64,000 bases of DNA, taken from Trabulsiella odontotermitis. GTDB lineage: Bacteria; Pseudomonadota; Gammaproteobacteria; Enterobacterales; Enterobacteriaceae. Below, in pieces: positions 8,399 to 17,739 of the stretch (position 1 is its first letter; every line of letters begins with the position of its first letter). The notes below the pieces were generated by a model. That model did not search any database. It was not told the DNA's origin and saw only the letters and a program-made list of their open reading frames with translations. Both the position numbers and the translations under genes were made by a program. The DNA lies in the NCBI RefSeq assembly GCF_001297775.1, contig NZ_LIFX01000003.1:1-64000 (forward strand), given 5' to 3'.

Positions 8399-10066
8399 AT
8401 GATTTACGCCTTTATTAAGAAGGGAAGTTTTCAGGACTCGGTGAGCCTGATGATTATTTCCCGCAAACTCAGTGAACGCCCGGAAGTTGATCAGGTTTCG
8501 GTCATGATGGGAACACCGGCAAATAAGTCGATGCTCGATTCCACCGGTTTCTGGCACGACGATTTTGCCGGGGCGACGCCGAATGACATCTGCGTCGCTG
8601 TGCGGACTGAACAGGAGCAACCCGGGATCCTTGAGCTGATCCGTGAGCAACTTGAAAAAGAGCTGAGCGAGATTGCCAGCGCGTCCGGCAATTCCCGTCA
8701 GCTTATCAAAGCCCGACGCTGGGAGAGTGCGTGCCAGAAACTGCCACAGGCCAATTTGCTGCTGGTGTCAGTTGCCGGTGAATACGCCGCCGACGTGGCG
8801 CGGGAAGGGCTGCAGGCGGGCAAAAACGTCATGATGTTCTCTGACAACGTACCACTGGCGCAGGAAGTGGAACTTAAGAAACTGGCACAGTCTCGTGGGC
8901 TCATCGTGATGGGGCCGGATTGTGGCACAGCGATGATTGCCGGTAGTCCACTGGCGTTTGCCAACGTGTTGCCCTGCGGCGACATTGGCGTCATCGGTGC
9001 CTCCGGGACAGGGATTCAGGAAATCACCTCGCAGATTGCACTGCATCAGCAGGGGATCACCCATGCTATCGGTCTCGGTGGACGCGACCTCAGTGCTGAC
9101 GTTGGTGGTATCAGCGCTCTGACAGCGCTGGAGATGCTGGCGGCTGATGACGCTACACAGGTGATCGCTTTCGTCTCTAAACCTCCTGCGCCCGCCGTGC
9201 GCGAACGTATTCTCACCGCCATGCAGCAGCTGAAAAAACCGGTGGTAGCGCTGTTCCTTGGTGCCAGGCCAGAACATCGTCGTGAAGGCAATGTCTGGCT
9301 GGCGAACTCATTGTCGGATGCGGCTCATCTGGCCGTGCTGTTGTCTCGTGTGGCGCAACAACGGCAGGCGCAATCCGAGGTTGCTGGAAAAACCATTTGT
9401 GGACTTTATGCGGGCGGTACGCTGGCTGCCGAAGCGGCAATGCTGCTCTCTGCCAGCCTGAATATCCCGTTAAGTGCGGAACACCCGAACGGCGTGATGC
9501 TGGAAAACGGTGGTCATCGGATCATTGATCTCGGGGATGACAGTTATACCCTCGGTCGCCCGCATCCGATGATCGATCCCACCACCCGTAGCATCGAAAT
9601 TGAAAAACTGGCGGCCACACCGCAGATCGGCGTGCTACTGCTCGACGTGGTGCTCGGCTATGGCGCTTGTGACGATCCTGCCGGTGCGGTGGTGGACGCT
9701 ATTGAGAAGGTCAATGCGAAGCGCGGCGCGACGGCACCGCTGGTGACTATCGCCACGCTCACCGGAACTGAACAGGATCCGCAGGGGCGTAACGGACAGG
9801 CAGAAAAACTGCGCGCTGCCGGGATTGCCGTTGTGGAAACGCTGGAGGAGGCCGTGCTGTTGGCCGTGAGCCTTACCCAACCGCCGCAAAACCCGCAGGA
9901 CAACGCACACTTTACCCTGCTTGATGGCGTGCAGGTCATCAATGCTGGTCTGCGCAGTTTCGCACTGGATCTACAGAGCAGCGGCACCCCGGTGGTGCAC
10001 TATCAATGGGCGCCTGTTGCTGGTGGCAATGCGCGTCTCGCCAGTTTACTCAAACAGTTACGTTAA
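8399..10066 (+). CDS. fdrA: FdrA, CoA-ligase-like subunit of the oxamate carbamoyltransferase (AllF)
   Basis: At 555 residues it equals E. coli FdrA in length. It has the two-domain fold of the succinyl-CoA synthetase alpha/ATP-citrate lyase type. The N-terminal regulatory part is followed by MGPDCGTA near residue 170 and GVIGASGTGIQEI near 197, then GLGGRDLSADVGG near 225. In the C-terminal half come TICGLYAGGTLAAEAA and GRPHPMIDPT. FdrA was long of unknown function. Recent work on E. coli assigns FdrA, YlbE and YlbF as the AllF, AllG and AllH subunits of oxamate carbamoyltransferase, which converts oxalurate and phosphate to oxamate and carbamoyl phosphate. It sits 13 bases after the transporter gene and 16 before ylbE. 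Family identity is certain; the activity here is inferred from the set. Confidence 0.93.
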   Translation: MIYAFIKKGSFQDSVSLMIISRKLSERPEVDQVSVMMGTPANKSMLDSTGFWHDDFAGATPNDICVAVRTEQEQPGILELIREQLEKELSEIASASGNSRQLIKARRWESACQKLPQANLLLVSVAGEYAADVAREGLQAGKNVMMFSDNVPLAQEVELKKLAQSRGLIVMGPDCGTAMIAGSPLAFANVLPCGDIGVIGASGTGIQEITSQIALHQQGITHAIGLGGRDLSADVGGISALTALEMLAADDATQVIAFVSKPPAPAVRERILTAMQQLKKPVVALFLGARPEHRREGNVWLANSLSDAAHLAVLLSRVAQQRQAQSEVAGKTICGLYAGGTLAAEAAMLLSASLNIPLSAEHPNGVMLENGGHRIIDLGDDSYTLGRPHPMIDPTTRSIEIEKLAATPQIGVLLLDVVLGYGACDDPAGAVVDAIEKVNAKRGATAPLVTIATLTGTEQDPQGRNGQAEKLRAAGIAVVETLEEAVLLAVSLTQPPQNPQDNAHFTLLDGVQVINAGLRSFALDLQSSGTPVVHYQWAPVAGGNARLASLLKQLR

Positions 10067-10082
10067 GTTCAGAGGTACGGAT

Positions 10083-11345
10083 ATGTATTCATCTATTGCA
10101 CAGGCTAATGAAGCCATTATTGAGAGAATCAAAGCGGCGCGTCCACACTGGATTGCGGTACGTCCGGCAAAAGAGGCAGTGCCTGTGCTGGCTCAGGGGC
10201 GTAAGTTGCTGCACGCTGGTCCACCGATTGTATGGCAAGAGATGACGGGACCGATGCGTGGCGCCTGCATTGGCGCGGCGATGTTTGAGGGATGGGTTAC
10301 GTGTGAAGAAGATGCGGTAACACTGCTGGAAAAGGGAGAAATCGAATTTATTCCGTGTCATCACGTGGGTGCCGTCGGTCCGATGGGAGGGATCACCTCA
10401 GCGACCATGCCAGTGCTGGTGGTGCGCGATGTCGTTCACGGCAACCAGTCCTGCTGCAACCTGAATGAAGGGATTGGCAAAGTCATGCGTTTTGGTGCTT
10501 ATGGCGAAGATGTGCAGCAGCGCCTGCGCTGGATGCGCGATACGCTGGCACCGGTGCTTCAGGATGCGTTGAGCCAGATGGAAAATGGTGTCGATCTGAC
10601 CGCCATGATGGCGCAGGCCATCACCATGGGGGATGAATTCCACCAGCGTAATATTGCGGCCTCTTCACTGCTGCTGCGCGCGCTGTCGCCGGTTATCGCC
10701 CGACTGAATCGCGATAAAAACGAAATCGCCGATGTGCTGCAGTTCCTGAGCGTGACCGATCAGTTCTTCCTCAACCTGGCGATGGCCTACAGCAAAGCGG
10801 TGATGGATACCGCGGCAGAAATCAAAGCCGGCTCGGTGGTGACCGCGATGACGCGTAATGGCCGAGAGTTTGGGATCCGCGTCAGCGGTACAGGCGATCG
10901 CTGGTTTACCGCACCGGTTAACACTCCGCAAGGGCTGTTCTTCACAGGCTACAGCCAGGAGGACGCTAACCCGGATATCGGCGACAGCGCCATTACCGAA
11001 ACGCTCGGTATTGGCGGCGCGGCAATGATCGCGGCACCCGGTGTTACACGCTTCGTGGGCGCGGGCGGCATGGGTGCGGCACTGGAAACCTCCGAAGAGA
11101 TGGCGGAGATCTACCTCGACCACAACCCGCTGTTCCAGATCCCGTCCTGGGATTTCAAAGGCGCGTGTCTGGGGCTGGATATCCGCCGTGTGGTGGAAAC
11201 GGGCATCACACCGCTCATTAATACCGGGATTGCCCATCGCGAGGCCGGAATTGGCCAGGTCGGTGCCGGTACCGTGCGTGCGCCGTTGCTGTGTTTCGAA
11301 AAAGCCTTAGAAGCGCTGGCGGAACTGCATCACATCAGTGCCTGA
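10083..11345 (+). CDS. ylbE: YlbE, DUF1116 subunit of the oxamate carbamoyltransferase (AllG)
   Basis: This 420-residue protein of the YlbE/DUF1116 family matches E. coli YlbE in length. Recognisable stretches are GPPIVWQEMTGPMRGAC near residue 44, PCHHVGAVGPMGGITSATMP near 90 and RFVGAGGMGAALETSEEM near 322. The DUF1116 protein is one of three subunits of the recently described oxamate carbamoyltransferase and has no other known role. I place the start at the ATG at 10083, which has an AGAGGT ribosome site; the frame is open further upstream but that part overlaps fdrA. The gene has the same direction as fdrA and ylbF and is surely part of the same operon. Confidence 0.92.
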   Translation: MYSSIAQANEAIIERIKAARPHWIAVRPAKEAVPVLAQGRKLLHAGPPIVWQEMTGPMRGACIGAAMFEGWVTCEEDAVTLLEKGEIEFIPCHHVGAVGPMGGITSATMPVLVVRDVVHGNQSCCNLNEGIGKVMRFGAYGEDVQQRLRWMRDTLAPVLQDALSQMENGVDLTAMMAQAITMGDEFHQRNIAASSLLLRALSPVIARLNRDKNEIADVLQFLSVTDQFFLNLAMAYSKAVMDTAAEIKAGSVVTAMTRNGREFGIRVSGTGDRWFTAPVNTPQGLFFTGYSQEDANPDIGDSAITETLGIGGAAMIAAPGVTRFVGAGGMGAALETSEEMAEIYLDHNPLFQIPSWDFKGACLGLDIRRVVETGITPLINTGIAHREAGIGQVGAGTVRAPLLCFEKALEALAELHHISA

Positions 11346-11385
11346 CAGTAAGAGGGGGCGGCATCGCCGCCCCGGAGCGATCACG

Positions 11386-12276
11386 ATGAGAATTGCAATG
11401 GCGTCGGCAGGGCTGGATCGCCTTGCTGAAGGGCAATGGACACTGCACAGTCGTTTCACTCAGGCAGTTAATTTCAGTCACGCCAGCGGAGCGCTGCTGA
11501 CCTTCTACCGCTACGGGAAAGGCATGGGACCAGTGGGTATATTGCTTTCCACGCACGATTTCGCCCGGCTTTCCATGGTGACGGCGTTTGAAAAACAGGG
11601 ACAGACGTTATTCATCAATGGAATGCCGCTCAGCGCCCGACGCGTGCTGACGCTGACCATCACACCCGGTTGCCTCGTGCTTCCGGATCTCTCTTCGTTC
11701 TGCGCTGTCAGCGGCTTGTGTGGTCCGCTGCATCAGCTATCTCTCAACGCACCGCCATGCCAGTCCCTGCTGCAGGGGTTGCAGCGATGGTCTTGCGGAG
11801 AAAAACCTGACTGGCTAGCGTTAACAGGGCTCGGACCTGGCTTAACACCCAGCGGCGACGACATGTTAGTGGGGGCAATGGCCGTGCTGTTTGCTTCACA
11901 ATTTTCATCATATATTCAGCAACATCCCTTTTTACCCTCTGCCGATCAACTTGCATTATTAACAACGTCGGTAAGCTGTAGCTATCTTAACAGTGCACGC
12001 GTTGGGGCGTTTTCCTCTCCAGTGTTACGCGTCGTGCGCCATTTACAACACGGGCGCGACCCGCTACCTGCTATCCGGCGTTTGCTGGCTGTCGGGCATA
12101 CTTCGGGGGCGGATATGCTGGTGGGAATGGTGGTTGCGCTGAAATGGTTACAGATGAGTCCGCGCAGGAGTAGGCATGCTCGATCAGGAAACGATTCGTA
12201 CATTTATTCGGGTAGCGGAGACAGAGAGCTTTTCCCGCGCCGCCAGCTCGTTACACAAAACGCCCGCCGCGATTAG
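11386..12276 (+). CDS. ylbF: YlbF, DUF2877 subunit of the oxamate carbamoyltransferase (AllH)
   Basis: This 296-residue DUF2877 protein carries the two family signatures GLGPGLTPSGDDMLVGA near residue 147 and VGHTSGADMLVGMV near 242. These glycine-rich loops look like the anion- or phosphate-binding elements of the family. The start at ATG 11386 has GGAG upstream; an in-frame GTG at 11338 would overlap ylbE and is not favoured. The C-terminus runs about 30 residues past the last conserved motif (Arg/Ser-rich) and overlaps the start of the LysR gene by 101 bases in another frame. That is longer than I expect for E. coli YlbF. The tail may be a recent read-through extension. Confidence 0.88.
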   Translation: MRIAMASAGLDRLAEGQWTLHSRFTQAVNFSHASGALLTFYRYGKGMGPVGILLSTHDFARLSMVTAFEKQGQTLFINGMPLSARRVLTLTITPGCLVLPDLSSFCAVSGLCGPLHQLSLNAPPCQSLLQGLQRWSCGEKPDWLALTGLGPGLTPSGDDMLVGAMAVLFASQFSSYIQQHPFLPSADQLALLTTSVSCSYLNSARVGAFSSPVLRVVRHLQHGRDPLPAIRRLLAVGHTSGADMLVGMVVALKWLQMSPRRSRHARSGNDSYIYSGSGDRELFPRRQLVTQNARRD

Positions 12277-13105
12277 CTACCGGATCAAAACGCTGGAAGA
12301 ACAGGTAGGTACGCAGTTGTTTCTCCGTACCACACGATCGGTCAGCCTGACCCTGGCTGGTCAGCATCTACTCGAGCATTGCCGCCAGTGGCTGAACTGG
12401 CTGGACGCCATGCCGGATGAGCTTCAGCAAATTAGTGAAGGCGTGGAACGGCAGATCAATATTGTGATTAATAACCTGCTGTATCAGCCACAGGCCGCGG
12501 CAGATTTACTCACCTGGTTACATCAACAATATCCCTTTACCCGCTTTCAGATTTCCCGCCAGGTATATATGGGAGTGTGGGATTCTCTTCTGTATGACGA
12601 TTTTCATCTGGCGATTGGCGTGACGGGGTCTGAATCTCTTTCCAACAATATTTCATTATTACCGTTGGGGGAAATTGGCTGGCAATTTGTCATTGCCGCG
12701 TCTCATCCGCTGGCGCAACATCCGGCGCCAGTGTTGTCCGACGATATTTTGCGGCGCTATCCGGCCATCAATATCGAAGATACCTCGCGGACCTTAACGC
12801 GGCGTGTCGCCTGGCTGCTCAGCGGGCAAAAAGAGATCAAAGTGCCGGATCTCAGTACCAAGCTGGCCTGCCACTTAAGTGGGCTGGGTGTGGGCTTTCT
12901 GCCTGAGCGGATGTGTCGACCGTATGTGGAGTCCGGCGCGCTGGTGGTGCGGGATGTGATCAACCCGCGACGGCCATCGCCATTATCAGTCGCCTGGAAA
13001 GTGGCCGAAAGCGGGAAAGTCGTCAGTGAGATTGCGGCACTATTTGAGACAAAAAACGTGCTGATTAACGGTTTTCTGCGCATGGTCGACAGGCCATTCA
13101 TTTAA
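12176..13105 (+). CDS. LysR-type regulator, AllS-like
   Basis: This 309-residue LysR regulator has an N-terminal winged helix-turn-helix (SFSRAASSLHKTPAAISYRIKTL, residues about 17-40) and a substrate-binding domain. It resembles E. coli AllS, the activator of the allantoin (allD) operon, along its length: for example NNLLYQPQAAADLL, SRQVYMGVWDSLLY, AIGVTG and RTLTRRVAWLLSGQKEI. AllS responds to allantoin breakdown products, so the likeness supports the view that this operon handles an oxalurate/oxamate-type compound. The ATG at 12176 has AGGAG upstream and lies inside the 3' end of ylbF. It is the last gene of the operon and probably regulates it. Confidence 0.88.
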   Translation: MLDQETIRTFIRVAETESFSRAASSLHKTPAAISYRIKTLEEQVGTQLFLRTTRSVSLTLAGQHLLEHCRQWLNWLDAMPDELQQISEGVERQINIVINNLLYQPQAAADLLTWLHQQYPFTRFQISRQVYMGVWDSLLYDDFHLAIGVTGSESLSNNISLLPLGEIGWQFVIAASHPLAQHPAPVLSDDILRRYPAINIEDTSRTLTRRVAWLLSGQKEIKVPDLSTKLACHLSGLGVGFLPERMCRPYVESGALVVRDVINPRRPSPLSVAWKVAESGKVVSEIAALFETKNVLINGFLRMVDRPFI

Positions 13106-13251
13106 TAACCATGCGAGCGGTTCAGGCTCGTCCATCATGTGCGTCTATTTTGAAAAATGGCATATTCCGCCGTTTTTGTTTACCTTTAAAAATAACATTT
13201 CGTGATCACGATCTCATTGATGTTTACATGGTTATTTTAAAGGAAGAGTAA

Positions 13252-14112
13252 ATGGAAGATTTAAATGTTGTCGACAGCATCAATAATGCGGGTTCCTGGC
13301 TGGTGCGCAACCAGGCGCTGCTGCTGAGTTATGCTGTCAACATCGTCGCGGCGCTGGCGATTATTATCGTCGGTATGATTGCAGCGCGGATTATCTCCAA
13401 CACCGTTAATCGCCTGATGGTGTCGCGTAAAATTGATGCCACGGTCGCAGACTTTCTCTCCGCGCTGGCACGCTATGCAATTATCGCCTTCACGCTGATT
13501 GCCGCGCTGGGACGCGTCGGGGTGCAAACCGCTTCGGTGATCGCGGTGCTCGGTGCCGCGGGTCTGGCCGTGGGTCTGGCGTTGCAGGGGTCACTGTCTA
13601 ACCTCGCAGCGGGCGTGCTGCTGGTGATGTTCCGTCCGTTCCGCGCGGGGGAATATGTCGATCTCGGCGGCGTGGCGGGCACAGTGCTGAACGTGCAGAT
13701 TTTCTCTACTACCATGCGCACGGTGGACGGCAAAATCGTGGTGATCCCGAACGGGAAAATCATTGCCGGTAACATAATCAACTTCTCCCGCGAGCCGGTG
13801 CGCCGTAATGAGTTCATTATTGGCGTGGCATATGACTCGGATATCGATCAGGTTAAACAACTGGTGCAGCAGATCCTTGAGTCTGACGATCGCATTCTCA
13901 AAGATCGTGAAAGAACGGTGCGCCTGAATGAACTGGGCGCGTCGTCGGTGAATTTTGTGATCCGCGCGTGGAGCAAGAGCAGCGATCTGCAGGAGGTTTA
14001 CTGGGACGTGCTGGAGCGCATCAAACGTGACTTCGATGCCAACGGTATCAGCTTCCCGTATCCGCAAATGGACGTGAATTTCAAACGTCCGAAAAAGGAC
14101 ACCGCAGAGTAA
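13252..14112 (+). CDS. mscS: Small-conductance mechanosensitive channel MscS
   Basis: This 286-residue inner-membrane channel opens under membrane tension and protects the cell from osmotic downshock. Three transmembrane helices lie in the first 125 residues. The pore-lining TM3 has the typical Gly/Ala pattern ([21 protein letters not shown]), followed by [15 protein letters not shown] and the cytoplasmic beta and alpha/beta domains. It equals the E. coli protein in length. A GGAAGAG ribosome site precedes the ATG, and the 146-base gap upstream holds a CGTGATCACG palindrome at 13201-13210. In E. coli fbaA precedes mscS; here the upstream neighbour is the fdrA module, so this is the junction of backbone with accessory DNA. 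Confidence 0.97.
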   Translation: MEDLNVVDSINNAGSWLVRNQALLLSYAVNIVAALAIIIVGMIAARIISNTVNRLMVSRKIDATVADFLSALARYAIIAFTLIAALGRVGVQTASVIAVLGAAGLAVGLALQGSLSNLAAGVLLVMFRPFRAGEYVDLGGVAGTVLNVQIFSTTMRTVDGKIVVIPNGKIIAGNIINFSREPVRRNEFIIGVAYDSDIDQVKQLVQQILESDDRILKDRERTVRLNELGASSVNFVIRAWSKSSDLQEVYWDVLERIKRDFDANGISFPYPQMDVNFKRPKKDTAE

Positions 14113-14119
14113 TGACATA

Positions 14120-14142
14120 AAGGCCGGACATCCGGCCTTTTT
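14120..14142 (+). terminator. Intrinsic terminator after mscS
   Basis: AAGGCCGGA-CA-TCCGGCCTT is a strong GC-rich stem closed by a very short loop and followed by a T run, eight bases after the mscS stop codon. Confidence 0.9.
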
Positions 14143-14253
14143 CTTACCCGCTACTATTAGCAATGCTTATTGCTGATTAATATTATCAATTTCCGCTAAT
14201 GATGTTCTCGCGATATAGTTTGCATCCATACTGAACAGAACGAGAAAACTGTC

Positions 14254-14889
14254 GTGTTATCTTATTATTTTCAAGGGCTTGCTCTTGGCGCTGCCATGAT
14301 CCTGCCGCTCGGCCCGCAAAACGCATTTGTGATGAACCAGGGGATCCGCCGCCAGTACCACATCATGATTGCATTGCTCTGCGCACTGAGCGATCTGCTG
14401 CTGATTTGCGCCGGTATTTTTGGCGGCAGCGCGTTGCTGATGCAGTCGCCCTGGCTGCTGGCGCTGGTCACCTGGGGTGGCGTGGCGTTTCTGCTGTGGT
14501 ACGGTTTTGGCGCGCTGAGAACCGCGATGAGCAGCAACCTTGAACTGGCCAGCGCGGAGGTGATGAAGCAGGGGCGCTGGAAGATTATTGCCACCATGCT
14601 GGCGGTCACCTGGCTCAATCCGCACGTCTATCTGGATACCTTCGTGGTGCTGGGCAGCCTGGGCGGGCAGCTTGAGGCCATCCCCAGACGCTGGTTTGCG
14701 ATGGGCACTGTCAGCGCCTCGTTCCTGTGGTTCTTCGGACTGGCGCTGCTGGCGGCCTGGCTGGCGCCACGACTGCGGACGGCAAAAGCGCAGCGCATCA
14801 TCAATATGCTGGTCGGGCTGATAATGTGGTTCATCGCGTTTCAACTGGCAAAAGAAGGTGTTACGCACGTTCATACGCTGTTCAACTAA
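14254..14889 (+). CDS. argO: L-arginine exporter ArgO
   Basis: This 211-residue LysE-family exporter has about six transmembrane segments and the family start [15 protein letters not shown] near residue 17. It exports arginine, and canavanine, from the cytoplasm. The start is GTG at 14254, the same rare start used in E. coli; the upstream region has a TATAGT -10-like box. In E. coli it is activated by ArgP with arginine and antagonised by lysine. The argP gene lies about 1 kb downstream on the opposite strand, so regulator and target are neighbours here. Confidence 0.96.
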   Translation: MLSYYFQGLALGAAMILPLGPQNAFVMNQGIRRQYHIMIALLCALSDLLLICAGIFGGSALLMQSPWLLALVTWGGVAFLLWYGFGALRTAMSSNLELASAEVMKQGRWKIIATMLAVTWLNPHVYLDTFVVLGSLGGQLEAIPRRWFAMGTVSASFLWFFGLALLAAWLAPRLRTAKAQRIINMLVGLIMWFIAFQLAKEGVTHVHTLFN

Positions 14890-14980
14890 GGCTTATCTGA
14901 TGGACATTTGTTTATCTGCCGCTAAGCTTGCTGGCATGCGCCCTGTTTTTGGGTGAACAACGTAACATGGAGGAACGACA

Positions 14981-15724
14981 GTGAAGTTCAACGTGATGGC
15001 CCTTGCGGCATTCATTGGTTTAAGTGGCATGTCGGTACAGGCAACTGAATTGCCGGACGGCCCGCACATCGTCACTTCAGGGACGGCAAGCGTAGACGCA
15101 GTGCCGGACATCGCCACCCTGGCGATTGAAGTCAACATTGCGGCAAAAGACGCCGCAACGGCGAAGAAGCAGGCTGACGACCGTGTTGCGCAATATCTCT
15201 CCTTCCTCGAACAGAACGGGGTCGCGAAAAAGGATATCAACTCCGCTAACCTGCGGACACAACCCGATTACGACTATCAGAACGGCAAAAGCATTCTCAA
15301 AGGCTACCGTGCGGTACGTACCGTCGAAGTGACGCTGCGCCAGCTCGACAAGCTGAATGCGCTGCTGGATGGCGCGCTGAAAGCGGGGCTGAACGAGATC
15401 CGTTCCGTATCGCTGGGCGTTGCGCAACCGGAAGCCTATAAAGACAAAGCACGTAAAGCGGCAATTGATGACGCGGTGCATCAGGCGCAGCAACTGGCCT
15501 CTGGTTTTAACGGCAAGCTGGGCCCGGTTTACAGCATCCGCTACCACGTTTCCAACTATCAACCGAGCCCAATGGTACGGATGATGAAAGCCGATGCCGC
15601 GCCGGTGTCCGCTCAGGAAACTTACGAGCAGCCGACAATCCAGTTCGACGACCAGGTGGATGTGGTCTTCCAACTGGAGCCTGCCGGGGAAACCACTGCA
15701 ACGCAGCAGCCCGCAGCACAATAA
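14981..15724 (+). CDS. yggE: Periplasmic SIMPL-domain protein YggE
   Basis: This 247-residue DUF541/SIMPL-domain protein has an N-terminal signal peptide (about residues 1-22, ending SVQATE). The GTG start at 14981 has a good GGAGGAAC ribosome site. YggE-type proteins form oligomeric rings in the periplasm and have been linked to oxidative stress tolerance; no enzymatic activity is known. The C-terminal part after about residue 200 is rich in Gln, Thr and Pro and is probably disordered. It follows argO closely. In E. coli K-12 the scp (sbm) operon separates yggE from argP; here nothing lies between except a terminator. Confidence 0.94.
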   Translation: MKFNVMALAAFIGLSGMSVQATELPDGPHIVTSGTASVDAVPDIATLAIEVNIAAKDAATAKKQADDRVAQYLSFLEQNGVAKKDINSANLRTQPDYDYQNGKSILKGYRAVRTVEVTLRQLDKLNALLDGALKAGLNEIRSVSLGVAQPEAYKDKARKAAIDDAVHQAQQLASGFNGKLGPVYSIRYHVSNYQPSPMVRMMKADAAPVSAQETYEQPTIQFDDQVDVVFQLEPAGETTATQQPAAQ

Positions 15725-15740
15725 AACCCCTGAAATGAAC

Positions 15741-15765
15741 AAGGCCGGGAATCCCGGCCTTTTTT
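15741..15765. terminator. Bidirectional terminator between yggE and argP
   Basis: AAGGCCGGGA-AT-CCCGGCCTT has T runs suitable for the yggE direction and sits at the meeting point of two convergent genes. The argP stop codon (15764-15766) lies inside the T run, so the two transcripts end with almost no spare DNA. Confidence 0.85.
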
Positions 15766-16657
15766 AATCCTGTCGCAACACCTTATGCCCGTAATCGATC
15801 AGCGCATCGGTGACCCGACGCATCATGCGGCTTTCAGGCGCAAAACGGTGCCAGTAGAGCATCCGGCGCTGGAACAGGCCGGGTGTCAGATCGATAAGCT
15901 CGCCGCTCGCCAGCTCTTTTTCGATCTGCAGATGCGGGATCATACAGCAGGTGGTGCTCTGACGCGCCAGTTGCACGAAGGCTTCCGATGAATTCACGAT
16001 GTGGCACGGTACGCTGCCCGGCGGCAGATCGAAATGCTGCTGCAGGAACGCCTGATGCATATCGTCGAGATGATCAAACGCCACGGCGGGCGCTTTCAGC
16101 AGTGCTGAGCGCGTTACGCCGTTCGGGAAATAGCGTTGCGCAAACGGCTTCGAGGCGACAAACAGATAGTCCAGCGCGCCCAGTTGATCGACGAGACAAC
16201 TCGGCAGCGCCTGCGGCTGAATACTCACCGCGCCCACCACCTCACCCCGACGCAGGCGTTCCTGGGTGCGGGTTTCGTCTTCCACCTGCAGATTCAGGCG
16301 GATCGGCGAATCAGACAGTACACTCGCCAGCGCGGGCAGCAGCCAGGTCGCCAGACTGTCGGCGTTCACCGCCAGCGACAGCAGCAGCGGCGTAGAGCCG
16401 ATTTGCTCATCGCCCAGCCATTCCTCTTCCAGCAATTCGACCTGACGCAACAGCGCCAGCAGCTTTTGTCCCTGCTCGGTCGGACGTGGCGGCACGGTGC
16501 GCACCAGCAACGGCTGCCCGAACATATTTTCAAGCTGCTTAATGCGCTGAGAGACAGCCGATTGTGTGATGCACAGCTTCTGCGCTGCGCGCTCAAAGCC
16601 ACGTTCCCGGATGACGGCATCCAGCGCCTGTAGTGTTCTGTAGTCAGGTCGTTTCAT
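15764..16657 (-). CDS. argP: LysR-type regulator ArgP (IciA)
   Basis: This 297-residue LysR protein matches ArgP. The helix-turn-helix is [23 protein letters not shown] (residues about 21-43) and the effector domain follows. ArgP senses arginine and lysine and controls argO, lysine biosynthesis genes and others; it was also described as IciA, which binds the oriC 13-mers in vitro. It diverges from rpiA, as in E. coli. Confidence 0.96.
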   Translation of the reverse strand: MKRPDYRTLQALDAVIRERGFERAAQKLCITQSAVSQRIKQLENMFGQPLLVRTVPPRPTEQGQKLLALLRQVELLEEEWLGDEQIGSTPLLLSLAVNADSLATWLLPALASVLSDSPIRLNLQVEDETRTQERLRRGEVVGAVSIQPQALPSCLVDQLGALDYLFVASKPFAQRYFPNGVTRSALLKAPAVAFDHLDDMHQAFLQQHFDLPPGSVPCHIVNSSEAFVQLARQSTTCCMIPHLQIEKELASGELIDLTPGLFQRRMLYWHRFAPESRMMRRVTDALIDYGHKVLRQD

Positions 16658-16803
16658 CGGATCTGGCTAACTCCTGTGAAGTCTTTATCTTGCACTATGA
16701 CATAATTTTGTTTTTGATACAGACCAAATTGGTGACCTCGCAGATCACAAGGCGTTTGCTGATGATCTATAATGCGCGCACCACTCACTCCTTGGGTAAC
16801 ATC

Positions 16804-17463
16804 ATGACGCAGGATGAACTGAAAAAAGCAGTAGGCTGGGCAGCCCTTCAGTACGTACAACCGGGCACTATCGTGGGCGTGGGCACTGGCTCGACGGCCG
16901 CGCATTTTATTGATGCGCTTGGCACCATGAAAGGGCAGATTGAAGGCGCGGTTTCCAGCTCGGACGCTTCAACCGAAAAGCTGAAAAGCCTCGGGATCAC
17001 CGTTTTTGATCTCAACGAAGTGGACAGACTCGGCATCTACGTGGATGGCGCGGACGAAATCAACGACCATATGCAGATGATCAAAGGCGGCGGCGCGGCG
17101 CTGACCCGCGAAAAGATCATCGCCTCGGTGGCGGATAAATTTATCTGTATTGCCGATGCATCCAAACAGGTGGCGATCCTCGGTAATTTCCCGCTGCCGG
17201 TGGAAGTGATCCCGATGGCCCGTAGCGCCGTCGCGCGTGCGCTGGTCAAACTGGGTGGTCGCCCGGAATATCGTCAGGGTGTGTTAACGGATAACGGCAA
17301 TGTGATCCTCGATGTGCACGGCCTGGAAATCCTCGACCCGGTCGCGCTGGAAAACGCCATTAACGGCATTCCTGGCGTGGTGACGGTCGGGCTGTTTGCC
17401 AACCGTGGCGCGGATGTAGCGTTGATCGGCACCGCCGATGGCGTTAAAACCATCGTGAAATGA
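16804..17463 (+). CDS. rpiA: Ribose-5-phosphate isomerase A
   Basis: This 219-residue enzyme interconverts ribose 5-phosphate and ribulose 5-phosphate in the pentose phosphate pathway. It has the phosphate loop [15 protein letters not shown] near residue 26 and the catalytic-site strings DGADEIND near 81 and [11 protein letters not shown] near 94, which include the Asp, Glu and Lys used in catalysis. The length equals E. coli RpiA. I start it at ATG 16804, because the longer reading frame from 16633 runs into the divergent argP gene. Confidence 0.97.
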   Translation: MTQDELKKAVGWAALQYVQPGTIVGVGTGSTAAHFIDALGTMKGQIEGAVSSSDASTEKLKSLGITVFDLNEVDRLGIYVDGADEINDHMQMIKGGGAALTREKIIASVADKFICIADASKQVAILGNFPLPVEVIPMARSAVARALVKLGGRPEYRQGVLTDNGNVILDVHGLEILDPVALENAINGIPGVVTVGLFANRGADVALIGTADGVKTIVK

Positions 17464-17739
17464 TCTGACGGGAGGCAAACGTCCTCCCGTAAAAAAATTT
17501 CCACAGCGCTATTTTAGTGACTTGTGTCACGTTTTTCCTTCGTGTCTGTTAATCGTTCTGCCATATTTCTCAGCACCAGCATTTTGTCCTGCCTTTTCCG
17601 ACTGCATGACATTTCTTCAAATTGCCGACGCAAACGTTCATATTGCCGCGATAATTATTTTTGATATGTTGCTTAGATGGACTTTTGTCCAACACAACAT
17701 CACAAAGCAACATCAGAAAGAAAAAGACAGGACGAGGAA
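17464..17739 (+). promoter_or_regulatory. serA promoter region with a CRP-like site
   Basis: The 276 bases between rpiA and serA hold a stem-loop right after rpiA (ACGGGAGG paired with CCTCCCGT, 17468-17490). It is followed by an A run rather than a T run, so it is not a standard terminator. A CRP-like site AGTGA-CTTGTG-TCACG lies at 17516-17531, with the GTGA-N6-TCAC core perfect. In E. coli serA is controlled by Lrp and cAMP-CRP, which agrees with this placement. Confidence 0.55.

Noticed and set aside
17468..17490. Stem-loop after rpiA as an intrinsic terminator
   Set aside because: The stem is followed by an A run on the plus strand and has no T run in either useful direction.
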